Shown: one piece after another, positions 6,852 to 13,571 of the stretch
Layout: each line of letters opens with the position of its first letter
Position numbering within the stretch: the first letter of the stretch is position 1
DNA from: Metaruminococcus_A sp900762715
Lineage (GTDB): Bacteria > Bacillota > Clostridia > Oscillospirales > Ruminococcaceae
Length of the DNA stretch: 15,831 nt
Direction: 5' to 3'
NCBI GenBank assembly: GCA_048204295.1
Contig: DBFBLF010000063.1
Coordinates: 1-15,831, forward strand
The notes under the pieces: generated by a model
Told to the model about the DNA's origin: nothing
Database searches by the model: none
Seen by the model: the letters and a program-made list of their open reading frames with translations, nothing else
Program-made: the position numbers and the translations under genes

Positions 6852-7013
6852 GAATAACGTTTTGTGCCGCCTGAGCCGGCTAAAACCGGCCTCCTGTGTT
6901 CGCGGGGGGAGAAGGTTCGTCCGTGTACTTCTTTTGATGAAGCAAAAGGCGGTGCCCTGCTTCATGGCATTGAGAATTGAAATAAGCCCGGACGGGTGTA
7001 TCCGTGGGTTTTA
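6852..7013 (+). ncRNA. Candidate structured RNA (small RNA or cis-acting leader)
   Basis: Between a strong promoter and a terminator-like hairpin lies about 160 nt with dense pairing potential and no convincing gene. Visible elements: hairpin 6873-6893 (GAGCCGG/CCGGCCTC, one bulge); a hairpin around 6891-6910 with a TTCG loop; a perfect 8-bp stem ATGAAGCA (6937-6944) with TGCTTCAT (6958-6965) enclosing GGC/GCC; a 9-bp long-range helix 6864-6872 with 6947-6955 (two G-U pairs); and CGTCCG (6918-6923) with CGGACG (6989-6994). The last pairing would take the rising arm of the terminator, as an antiterminator does. Length and promoter strength would fit 6S RNA, but I do not recognise its sequence signature. 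It is equally plausible as a riboswitch-like leader of the HD gene that begins about 60 nt later. Confidence 0.5.
6987..7013 (+). terminator. Terminator-like hairpin at the end of the structured RNA
   Basis: CCC (6987-6989) and ACGG (6992-6995) pair with CCGT (7002-7005) and GGG (7006-7008) around a GTGTAT loop, with a GG bulge, followed by TTTT. The T tract is short, so it may be leaky. It sits about 60 nt before the HD gene start. Confidence 0.5.
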
Positions 7014-7071
7014 GTAAAAAAAGTTGCTTCCGGAAGGTTTCTGTATATTGGAAAGGAAGGTTGAGCCTCAG

Positions 7072-7647
7072 GTGAGGGATAAGTTTATAGAACTCTACCA
7101 GGATAAAATCAAACGGGAAGGAGCGGACAAGCTTTTGGAGTATCTGGATTCCAAAGCCTGCGACTTCTTTACGGCGCCCGCCAGCGCCCGTTTCCACGGT
7201 TCCTATGACGGGGGCCTGGTTGCTCACAGCTTGAACGTATATGAATGCCTACTTGATTACCTTGCAAGGCCGCGGGTTAAAGAGACCTACGGGCTGGACC
7301 CGGACGAAGAGACGGCGGCGATTGTAGCCCTGCTCCACGATATCTGCAAGATCAATACCTATAAAAGAAGCACCCGCAACGTCAAGGACGACAATGGAGT
7401 CTGGCAGAAGGTTCCCTGTTATGAGTTTGACGATCAGCTTCCTTACGGGCACGGGGAAAAATCGGTTTATATCATATCCGGTTTTATGCGGCTGACCCGG
7501 GAAGAGGCGTTTGCCATCCGGTACCACATGGGCTTTTCAGGCCCGGAGGATCCGCGCAGTGTCGGCAGTGTTTTTGAAAAATACCCCCTAGCTTTCGCAC
7601 TGGCTACCGCCGATATGGAGGCTACCTATTACCTGGAGGGAAAATAA
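7072..7647 (+). CDS. HD-domain phosphohydrolase-like protein
   Basis: 191 residues from the chosen start. The HD superfamily metal ligands are visible: H52 in GGLVAHSLNVYE, H89-D90 in IVALLHDICK, and D181 in LATADMEAT. A family-typical KVPCYEFDDQLPYGHGEKSVY segment (113-132) and IRYHMG (149-154) lie between. Relatives common in clostridia are annotated only as HD-domain hydrolases; the fold suggests a metal-dependent phosphohydrolase on a nucleotide or nucleic acid, but the substrate is unknown. The frame is open from TTG 7024. I prefer GTG 7072 (AAAGGAAGG 11 nt upstream, and relatives start near this motif). TTG 7048, behind GGAAGG, would add 8 residues. Its TAA abuts the trmB ATG, so the two are surely cotranscribed. 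Confidence 0.85.
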   Translation: MRDKFIELYQDKIKREGADKLLEYLDSKACDFFTAPASARFHGSYDGGLVAHSLNVYECLLDYLARPRVKETYGLDPDEETAAIVALLHDICKINTYKRSTRNVKDDNGVWQKVPCYEFDDQLPYGHGEKSVYIISGFMRLTREEAFAIRYHMGFSGPEDPRSVGSVFEKYPLAFALATADMEATYYLEGK

Positions 7648-8331
7648 ATGAGGATCCGTCACAAACCTTGGGCAAGGCCTGAACTGGAAAGTTGCAGCTT
7701 TTATGTTGCCAGTCCTTCCGAACTCCGTGGAAAGTGGGCGGATGAGTTTGGAAACGGGCAGCCGCTCCATATGGAGCTCGGCTGCGGAAAGGGCGGTTTT
7801 ATCGCCGATATGGCGGCCCAGCACCCCGCTGTCAATTTTTTGGTTATTGATTTGAAAAGCGAAATGCTCGTCCTTGCCAAGCGGAACCTGGAGGCGAAAG
7901 ACGCGCATGCGGCTGCACATGTCCGGCTGATGTCGCAGGATATTGAACGGATTGGGCAGATGCTGGCGCCGGAGGATAAAATAGAGCGTATTTACATCAA
8001 TTTTTGTCCGCCGTGGCCTAAGGAACGGGATAAAAAACACCGTCTGACCCATCCCCGGCAGTTGAACCAATACCGCCTCTTTTTACAGGAAGGCGGGGAA
8101 ATCTGGTTTAAAACTGATGATGATGGACTGTTTGAGGAGTCTTTAAGGTATTTTGACCAGTGCGGCTTTGAAATTTGCTACCAGACCTGGGATCTGGCCA
8201 AAAGCGGCTTTCCCGCAAGCGCTCCAACGGAACACGAAGAGATGTTTACCCGGATGGGGAAAAAAATAAAGTTTTTGATTGCAGTGGCTGATCATACGAG
8301 CCATAGTGTCAGCTTTTCGCCCGCCGAATAA
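7648..8331 (+). CDS. trmB: tRNA (guanine-N7-)-methyltransferase TrmB
   Basis: 227 residues. TrmB methylates G46 in the variable loop of tRNAs using S-adenosylmethionine. The Rossmann SAM-binding motif is MELGCGKGGF (42-51), followed by the acidic strand end VIDLKSE (66-72). The family block around 116-136 reads YINFCPPWPK then HRLTHPR. Most TrmB proteins have an aspartate just before PWPK, replaced here by proline (P121). GEIWFKTDD (150-158) and the C-terminal PTEHEEMFTRMGKKI (193-207), which corresponds to the TxYE...G motif, are also present. ATG 7648 directly follows the HD stop, and GGAGGG 7 nt upstream lies within that gene's end. The next gene, mgsA, starts 29 nt after the stop. Confidence 0.93.
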   Translation: MRIRHKPWARPELESCSFYVASPSELRGKWADEFGNGQPLHMELGCGKGGFIADMAAQHPAVNFLVIDLKSEMLVLAKRNLEAKDAHAAAHVRLMSQDIERIGQMLAPEDKIERIYINFCPPWPKERDKKHRLTHPRQLNQYRLFLQEGGEIWFKTDDDGLFEESLRYFDQCGFEICYQTWDLAKSGFPASAPTEHEEMFTRMGKKIKFLIAVADHTSHSVSFSPAE

Positions 8332-8360
8332 CCGGGTCAGAGAAAAGAGGAGGATATTTT

Positions 8361-8846
8361 ATGATTTTGAATGACGATTACCTGACTTTAACCATCGGCA
8401 AGCAGAAAAAGATTGCCCTGATTGCGCACGACACCAAAAAACGGGAGTTGGTGGAATGGGTAAAGGAAAACAGTGAGGAGCTGAAAAAGCACTTCCTCTG
8501 TGGAACCGGTACGACCGCCCGTTTGATTGCGGAGGAGGCCGAGCTCCCGGTCCGCGCTTATAACAGCGGCCCGCTCGGAGGCGACCAGCAGGTCGGCGCG
8601 AAAATTGTTGAGGGCGCCATTGACATGGTTGTCTTTTTCTGGGATCCGCTTGAAGCGCAGCCCCATGACCCGGACGTAAAAGCTCTTCTGCGGATTGCGG
8701 TCGTCTACGATATTCCAATTGCGAATAACCGTGCCACAGCGGATTTTATGCTTCACTCCAAATACATGAATGAGGAGTATGATCACCAGATCATCAATTA
8801 CAATAAGAAGACTCAGGAGCGGATGAAATCCTTTATGGAAAAGTAG
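8361..8846 (+). CDS. mgsA: Methylglyoxal synthase
   Basis: 161 residues, close to the Escherichia coli enzyme (152). It converts dihydroxyacetone phosphate to methylglyoxal and phosphate, a bypass that frees phosphate when sugar phosphates accumulate. Catalytic and binding residues align with a constant offset of four from E. coli: H23 in ALIAHD, the GTGTT phosphate loop (48-52), D75 in SGPLGGDQQVGA, then H102 and D105 in QPHDPDV. A strong AGAGGAGGA (8347-8353) lies 7 nt before ATG. It is the last gene of the HD-trmB-mgsA run; about 110 nt of nondescript sequence separates it from a terminator. The neighbouring sugar operon fits a need for overflow control, but no direct link is visible. Confidence 0.96.
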   Translation: MILNDDYLTLTIGKQKKIALIAHDTKKRELVEWVKENSEELKKHFLCGTGTTARLIAEEAELPVRAYNSGPLGGDQQVGAKIVEGAIDMVVFFWDPLEAQPHDPDVKALLRIAVVYDIPIANNRATADFMLHSKYMNEEYDHQIINYNKKTQERMKSFMEK

Positions 8847-8958
8847 ACGGCGGCCTGCATGATCAAAAACTCCCTGCATACGCGGGGGATTCGATGTTTG
8901 TTTTATCACATAAAAACAGGCTTTCAAAAGGTGCCGGCGCATAATGTAAGCCCGGTAA

Positions 8959-8996
8959 ATAAAAAAGCAGGCTGGAAATCCAGCCTGCTTTTTTAT
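8959..8996. terminator. Bidirectional terminator between mgsA and ackA
   Basis: A perfect 17-bp inverted repeat (8959-8975 with 8980-8996) closes an AAAT loop. It has a GC core (GCAGGCTGG) flanked by A6 on one side and T6 on the other, so it works in both directions. It separates the convergent mgsA and ackA genes. Confidence 0.93.
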
Positions 8997-9010
8997 AACG
9001 GAATCTCTGA

Positions 9011-10216
9011 TTAAAGCCCTTTCACAATTTCAAGGGTATCGCGGGCAATCAGCAGTTCTTCGTTGGTCGGAACAATCCAAACTTCAACCTTGGAGTCCGC
9101 GGAGGAAATTTTGCCCTGGCCCCGGTTGAGTTCAGTGTTTTTGGCGAGATCCAGCTTAATCCCGAGGAATTCAAGCCCTTCACAGCATTCCTCCCGCAGC
9201 TCATCCGAGTTTTCGCCGATGCCGCCGGTGAAAATAACGGCGTCCAGCCCGCCCATTGCGGCAGCATAAGAGCCGATATATTTTTTGATTTGGTAACGGA
9301 AAGTGCGAATTGCCGTTTCAGCCTTTTTATTTCCGCTTTCCGCAGCTGCAATCAGGTCCCGGGAATCGCTGGTAACACCATCAGACATGCCGAGGAAACC
9401 GGATTTTTTATTCAGGATTTCATTCATTTCATCCGGGGAAAGGTTTTCGTGTTTCATGATGTAGAGGACAACTGACGGGTCAACCGCGCCGGAACGGGTT
9501 CCCATGATAAGACCGTCAAGAGGAGTAAAGCCCATTGTGGTGTCCACGCATTTGCCGCAGTCAACCGCCGCAATGGAAGAACCGTTTCCAAGGTGGCAGG
9601 TAACAATTTTTTTAGTGGAAATATCCCAGCCGTTGAGCTCGCCCAGCTTTTTGCTCACAAACCGGTGAGAAGTTCCGTGGAAACCGTATTTGCGCAGACG
9701 GTATTTCTCATAATACTTGTAAGGGAGACCAAACATATAAGCCTTGGGGGGCATGGTCTGGTGAAAGCCGGTGTCAAAAACCGCAATCTGCGGAACATTT
9801 GGCATCAGCGCTTCACATGCCCGGATTCCGGTCAGGTTATGGGGATTGTGGAGCGGCCCAAGCTCGCAGCATTCTTCAATTGCTTCAATGACATTGTCGT
9901 CAATCAGCACAGAAGCAGAGAACTTCTCACCGCCGTGGAGTACGCGGTGGCCGACTGCCGAGATTTCGGACATTGATTCAATGACGCCGTGCTCCTTGCT
10001 GGTCAGCGCTTCAACAACCAGCTTAATCGCCGCGCTGTGATTTGGAATATCTGCTGTAAACTTGTAGTCTTCCTTGCCGGGCGCTTTTTGTTTGAACACA
10101 CCACCGTCAATCCCGATGCGCTCACAGCTTCCTTTGGCCAGGACCGATTCGTCAGTCATGTCGATTAACTGGTACTTGAGAGAGGAACTGCCTGCGTTGA
10201 TTACCAATACCTTCAT
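9011..10216 (-). CDS. ackA: Acetate kinase
   Basis: 401 residues, the normal length. AckA interconverts acetyl phosphate plus ADP with acetate plus ATP, the main ATP-yielding step of acetate fermentation. The start MKVLVINAGSSSLKY holds N7 of the ASKHA fold. R91 (VGHRVLHGG), D148 (AVFDTGFH) and H180 (YGFHGTSH) align exactly with the numbering of the Methanosarcina enzyme, and GLDAVIFTGGIGENS and PTNEELLIARDT follow near the end. I chose ATG 10216 because AGGAGA (10231-10226) lies 9 nt upstream; the frame continues 33 codons further without a site. No phosphotransacetylase gene is adjacent, so pta must be elsewhere. It is divergent from tmcAL, sharing promoter bases, and ends at the bidirectional terminator. 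Confidence 0.97.
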   Translation of the reverse strand: MKVLVINAGSSSLKYQLIDMTDESVLAKGSCERIGIDGGVFKQKAPGKEDYKFTADIPNHSAAIKLVVEALTSKEHGVIESMSEISAVGHRVLHGGEKFSASVLIDDNVIEAIEECCELGPLHNPHNLTGIRACEALMPNVPQIAVFDTGFHQTMPPKAYMFGLPYKYYEKYRLRKYGFHGTSHRFVSKKLGELNGWDISTKKIVTCHLGNGSSIAAVDCGKCVDTTMGFTPLDGLIMGTRSGAVDPSVVLYIMKHENLSPDEMNEILNKKSGFLGMSDGVTSDSRDLIAAAESGNKKAETAIRTFRYQIKKYIGSYAAAMGGLDAVIFTGGIGENSDELREECCEGLEFLGIKLDLAKNTELNRGQGKISSADSKVEVWIVPTNEELLIARDTLEIVKGL

Positions 10217-10298
10217 CTGCAATGGTCTCCTTTTTATTATTTTTGCCCGTTTGCCTTTGGCACATCGTCTGAACCAGGCGACCGCGGCCAAATACACC

Positions 10299-10327
10299 TT
10301 GACGAGATGACACATAAATTATATTAT
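10299..10327 (+). promoter_or_regulatory. Predicted promoter for tmcAL
   Basis: TTGACG (10299-10304), a 17-nt spacer and TATTAT (10322-10327), each one mismatch from consensus. The expected start near 10334 leaves a leader of about 45 nt. Its -10 overlaps the -10 of the opposing ackA promoter. Confidence 0.7.
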
Positions 10328-10349
10328 TACAAATAGGAGTAAAATTCAA
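10321..10349 (-). promoter_or_regulatory. Predicted promoter for ackA, overlapping the tmcAL promoter
   Basis: On the minus strand, TTGAAT (10349-10344), a 17-nt spacer and TAATAT (10326-10321). A perfect TATAAT is also present at 10323-10318 but with a 20-nt spacing to that -35. Either -10 overlaps the -10 of the plus-strand tmcAL promoter, so two polymerases could not sit on both at once. The ackA leader would be about 100 nt. Confidence 0.6.
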
Positions 10350-10378
10350 GGCTTTTTAGCTGCAAATGAGGAAAAAGT

Positions 10379-11581
10379 GTGAAAATTGCTGGAATTGTGG
10401 CAGAATATAACCCGTATCATAATGGGCACTTTTATTTGACAAAACAACTGCGGAAACAAGGAGCTACCCATATTGCGGCGGTCATGAGCGGCCACTTGGT
10501 GCAGCGCGGAGAAGTTTCCCTTTTTTCGAAATGGGCGCGGGCGGAAGCGGCGCTGAAAAACGGCGTTGATTTGGTAATAGAGCTGTCGTCCCTTTACGCG
10601 GCACTATCCGCAGAAAGGTTTGCCGCCGCGGCCGTCTCCCTGTTTGACAAAATGGGTTGCGTGGACTGGCTTGGCTTTGGAAGCGAGGCGGGCGATACGG
10701 CTCTGCTCTGGCAGACTGCGCGGGCTTGTTCTTCTCCCAAAGCGGATGCTTTTATCCGGATGGAGCTGGCGAAAGGCGTTTCATACGCCGCCGCGCGCCA
10801 GACTGCGTTGGAGCGGTTTGGAGGAAGGGAAGCTGCCGCAGTTCTTTCGCAGCCGAATAATATCCTGGCGGTGGAGTACTGCAAAGCGTTGCAACGCCTT
10901 GGATCGCCTATCCGGCCGGTCACGGTGGAGCGGATCGGGGCGGGGCACGATTCGGGGGCGGCGTCACAGGAAATTGCAAGCGCTTCCCTGTTGAGGGGAA
11001 AAGTCTGTAACGGAGAGCGGTTTCGGGCATATGTCCCCGCATCTGCGTGGGAAATTTATACGGCGGAACTGGAAAAGGGGCTTGCCCCCTGCCGGATGGA
11101 AAGGTTGGAAGCCGCACTGTTGTTTCAGCTTCGGAAGCTCAGTCCCCAAGAGTTTGCCGCTCTTCCCGATGTTTCGGAAGGGCTGGAACTCCGTCTCTTC
11201 CGGGCGGCGCAGGCAGCGTGCAGCCTAGAGGAGTTTTACGCCCTTGCCAAGACAAAGCGGTACGCCCACGCAAGGTTGCGGCGGATCGCCCTCTACGCGG
11301 CATTGGGGATCGGTAAGCGGGATTTGATGATAGAGCCGCCCTATCTCCGGATTCTCGGGATGAACGCCAAAGGAATGGAGATTGCGGCCCGGATGAAGGA
11401 AACCGCACGCTTGCCCTATGGAACAAGTCTTGCAAAGCTTTCCCGCGGGGAAGGCGGTAGGGTGGCCGAGCTGGAGATACAAGCCGGGAATTTATTCGCG
11501 CTCGGCGTTCCAAAAACGCTTCCGGCTGGCTTGGATTATACGGCTGAAGCGGTGATCCTAAAGGAGAAACCTGCCTTTTGA
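10379..11581 (+). CDS. tmcAL: tRNA(Met) cytidine acetate ligase (YlbM/TmcAL family)
   Basis: 400 residues, the family length. TmcAL activates acetate with ATP as acetyl-adenylate and makes N4-acetylcytidine at wobble C34 of elongator tRNA-Met, without acetyl-CoA. The nucleotidyltransferase-like N-terminus is IVAEYNPYHNGH, with the HxGH ATP motif at 14-17 (HNGH). It is followed by MSGHLVQRGE, IELSSLYAALSAERFA and QPNNILAVEYCKAL, all characteristic of the family; ASASLLRGK lies in the expected position for the ASATAIR-type segment. GTG is the start, with GAGG (10368-10371) 7 nt upstream. It is divergent from ackA, and both enzymes use acetate and ATP. The downstream HAD-kinase gene begins 21 nt after the stop and is probably cotranscribed. 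Confidence 0.93.
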   Translation: MKIAGIVAEYNPYHNGHFYLTKQLRKQGATHIAAVMSGHLVQRGEVSLFSKWARAEAALKNGVDLVIELSSLYAALSAERFAAAAVSLFDKMGCVDWLGFGSEAGDTALLWQTARACSSPKADAFIRMELAKGVSYAAARQTALERFGGREAAAVLSQPNNILAVEYCKALQRLGSPIRPVTVERIGAGHDSGAASQEIASASLLRGKVCNGERFRAYVPASAWEIYTAELEKGLAPCRMERLEAALLFQLRKLSPQEFAALPDVSEGLELRLFRAAQAACSLEEFYALAKTKRYAHARLRRIALYAALGIGKRDLMIEPPYLRILGMNAKGMEIAARMKETARLPYGTSLAKLSRGEGGRVAELEIQAGNLFALGVPKTLPAGLDYTAEAVILKEKPAF

Positions 11582-11602
11582 CTGCTTTGAAAGGAAAACG
11601 TT

Positions 11603-12847
11603 ATGCAGCTTGTTTTTGACTTGGACGGAACCCTGTTTCAAACGGCAGAATGTACCGTAAACGCTGTCAGGAGGCTTCGCGGCGAGCTTGGCCTGCCGCC
11701 TGTTTCAGATGAAACGGCTGTGCGCAATATTGGAAAAACCTCCGGGCAATTCCTGAGGGCGGCGCTGTGGGATGGTTCCGGCGTGGATTTTGCCAGGGTG
11801 GGCGAGCGCCTTCGTGAACTGGAGCGGCGGGAGGTGGCAGAACACGGCGCCCTTTTTCCGGGAATCCACGAAATGCTGAAACGGCTTTCTCAAAAACATA
11901 CGCTTTGCATCTGCTCCAATGGGAGCGCTGAATATATCAGCCTAGTGTTGTCTTCTACGGGGATTGCCCGGTTTTTTTCAGCCAAGCTGAGTACGGGGAA
12001 ATTCGAATCAAAGACGGCGGCTGTAAAGGCGCTTCTTCATGAGGACCGGACGGCGGCCGTCATCGGCGATACGGTGGCGGACGCCGAAGCCGCCAAAGCA
12101 AACCGCCTGCCATTTATTCTGGCGGCCTATGGATATGGCCGTGGGTTTCCCAGTGAACTGGAAGCGGCTTCCTTCACCGCGGGCAACGCGGGGGAAGTAG
12201 AAGCCCAGCTGAACCGAATCGAACTTTTTTACAAGCTTTCCGGCTGTCTGCGGGGGAAGCGGGTGGTTGGTATCAGCGGTGTGGATACCTCCGGTAAAAC
12301 CGAGTTCACGCAGGCTTATTCAAAATTTTTAACCGCTGTTGGGGTAAAGAATCAGGTGCTCCATCTTGACGATTTTCACAACCCGTCCGCCGTCAGGGGG
12401 ATGGGGGGAAGCCCGGTGGATGCCTATTACCAAAACGCTTTTAACTACGGTAAGCTGATTCGGGAAGTTTTAGCGCCTCTGAGGGAAAAAGGCCGTCTTG
12501 ACAAGACCGTGACCTGCCTGGATTTGGACACGGACGAGTACAGGAACAGAGTGACCTACCGGGTGGAAGAGGATGCCGTTTTGCTGATTGAAGGCGTTCT
12601 TCTTTTTCGTCCGCCCGTACTCTCTTTTTTAAATGGAACGATTTTTTTGGACATTCCCTTTGATGAAATGCTCCGGCGTGCGCGGATGCGGGATGTTCCA
12701 AAATACGGGGAAGCATTTTTGCAAAGGTACCGCGAAAAATACATTCCCATCCAGGAACGTTATCTGCGGGAGCACCGCCCGAAAGAACGGTGCGACGTGT
12801 TGATTGACAACCGGGATTACAATGCGCCTTTGATGGTACGCGGGTAA
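11603..12847 (+). CDS. Fused HAD phosphatase and uridine-kinase-like P-loop protein
   Basis: 414 residues in two domains. Residues 1-205 are a HAD hydrolase of the phosphoglycolate-phosphatase type: FDLDGT with nucleophile D6 and acid D8, ICSNGS with S105, a lysine near 137, and VIGDTVADAEAA with D156 and D160. Residues about 218-414 are a P-loop kinase of the uridine kinase/phosphoribulokinase class: Walker A GISGVDTSGKT (223-233), LHLDDFHN (253-260), a VLLIEGVLLFRPP strand (326-338) and a lid-like RRARMRD segment (358-364). Both active sites look intact, so it should be bifunctional. Candidate partners are a nucleoside and its phosphate, but neither substrate can be assigned. ATG 11603 has AAAGGA about 8 nt upstream. 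It follows tmcAL by 21 nt and ends in a strong terminator. Confidence 0.83.
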   Translation: MQLVFDLDGTLFQTAECTVNAVRRLRGELGLPPVSDETAVRNIGKTSGQFLRAALWDGSGVDFARVGERLRELERREVAEHGALFPGIHEMLKRLSQKHTLCICSNGSAEYISLVLSSTGIARFFSAKLSTGKFESKTAAVKALLHEDRTAAVIGDTVADAEAAKANRLPFILAAYGYGRGFPSELEAASFTAGNAGEVEAQLNRIELFYKLSGCLRGKRVVGISGVDTSGKTEFTQAYSKFLTAVGVKNQVLHLDDFHNPSAVRGMGGSPVDAYYQNAFNYGKLIREVLAPLREKGRLDKTVTCLDLDTDEYRNRVTYRVEEDAVLLIEGVLLFRPPVLSFLNGTIFLDIPFDEMLRRARMRDVPKYGEAFLQRYREKYIPIQERYLREHRPKERCDVLIDNRDYNAPLMVRG

Positions 12848-12887
12848 AAAACAGGAACCAAAGAAAGTTCTTTGGCTCCTGTTTTTT
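12846..12887. terminator. Bidirectional terminator between the HAD-kinase gene and nnrE
   Basis: A long near-perfect hairpin, one A-C mismatch in about 18 bp, with a 4-nt AAGT loop, A6 on the left and T6 on the right (core CAGGAACCAAAGA / TCTTTGGCTCCTG). It overlaps the HAD-kinase stop codon and lies 7 nt past the end of nnrE, so it serves both convergent genes. Confidence 0.93.
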
Positions 12888-12894
12888 ACATTTG

Positions 12895-13512
12895 TCACAG
12901 CCCGATGTCCAGGCAGCGCACTTCCCCGCAGTACGGCTTCACCGTTTCCATCAGCAGGGCGGGCTTGTAGGCGCCGAAGGTATAGGTAACGCCGGCGCAA
13001 AAGGTGTTTGGGCTTGTCTCCCCGGTATCACAGTCCATACCGCTTGGAAGGTCGAGGGCAATCCTGCACGCCTTGCACCGATTGGCCTTCTGGAAAACCC
13101 TTTGCACAGAAAGGGGAAGCTCCCCGTGAAAGCCAATACCGAAAACCCCGTCAACCAAATAACCGGCGGATTTTATGTTCTCCTCCAATTCAGCCGCCGG
13201 AACAACGGAAACATTTTGCGGCAGCCGTTCCAGGTTGAGCTGGGACAACGGGGAAAGTTCGGCTCCGCATAGGAAAGATACACACACTTGCCAGCCCGCT
13301 TTTGCGAGATGGCGGGCAATGACCAATCCGTCCCCACCATTATTCCCCTTTCCGCAGAGTAACAGAATGGAAGAAGGCTTACCGGAAGATAGACCGCGAA
13401 TTTCTTCGGCGGCTTTTGCTCCGGCGTTTTCCATCAGGGCTTCGTAGCTGGTTCCCTTTGTAACAGCGGCAGCTTCAGCTTCCCGCATTTGGGCGGCAGT
13501 ACAAATTCTCAT
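12895..13512 (-). CDS. nnrE: NAD(P)H-hydrate epimerase (YjeF N-terminal domain)
   Basis: 205 residues covering only the YjeF N-terminal domain. The enzyme interconverts R and S forms of damaged hydrated NAD(P)H so that the S-specific dehydratase NnrD can repair it. Seen in order: AAQMREAE (6-13), LMENAG (26-31), the nucleotide-binding loop LLCGKGNNGGDGLVIAR (51-67), DGVFGIGFHGE (121-131) with the catalytic aspartate region, and ALDLPSGMDCDTG (152-164). Most bacteria fuse this to NnrD, but here the protein stops after GEVRCLDIGL, so the dehydratase must be encoded elsewhere. I chose ATG 13512, with AAAGGA 8 nt upstream; the frame stays open a further 64 codons into the upstream gene, overlapping a terminator hairpin. 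It lies 59 nt after the membrane protein gene. Confidence 0.92.
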   Translation of the reverse strand: MRICTAAQMREAEAAAVTKGTSYEALMENAGAKAAEEIRGLSSGKPSSILLLCGKGNNGGDGLVIARHLAKAGWQVCVSFLCGAELSPLSQLNLERLPQNVSVVPAAELEENIKSAGYLVDGVFGIGFHGELPLSVQRVFQKANRCKACRIALDLPSGMDCDTGETSPNTFCAGVTYTFGAYKPALLMETVKPYCGEVRCLDIGL

Positions 13513-13540
13513 AAGGCATATCCTTTCTGGAAAATAAAAT

Positions 13541-13566
13541 ACCGGCCGGTTTTTGAAACGGCCGGT
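13541..13566 (-). terminator. Terminator-like hairpin between the membrane protein gene and nnrE
   Basis: On the minus strand, ACCGGCCG (13566-13559) pairs with CGGCCGGT (13548-13541) around a 10-nt loop, followed by a broken T tract (ATTTTATTTT). It ends the gltA-membrane protein unit. Only 28 nt separate it from the nnrE ATG, so it may also act within the nnrE leader. Confidence 0.75.
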
Positions 13567-13571
13567 TCTTT

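Noticed and set aside
6945..6960. GGCGGTGCC-like sequence resembling a T-box antiterminator.
   Set aside because: The T-box core AGGGTGGNACCGCG is not matched, there is no specifier stem, and the downstream gene is not a synthetase, amino-acid biosynthesis or amino-acid transport gene.
6799..7014. A 71-codon open frame covering the structured region upstream of the HD gene.
   Set aside because: It begins before the predicted transcription start, so its first codons would not be transcribed. It has no ribosome binding site and its sequence is better explained as structured RNA.
8875..8895. A possible small hairpin (TCCC/GGGA) with a T run on the minus strand after ackA.
   Set aside because: The stem is only four base pairs with a long loop, and the 17-bp bidirectional terminator at 8959-8996 already explains termination.
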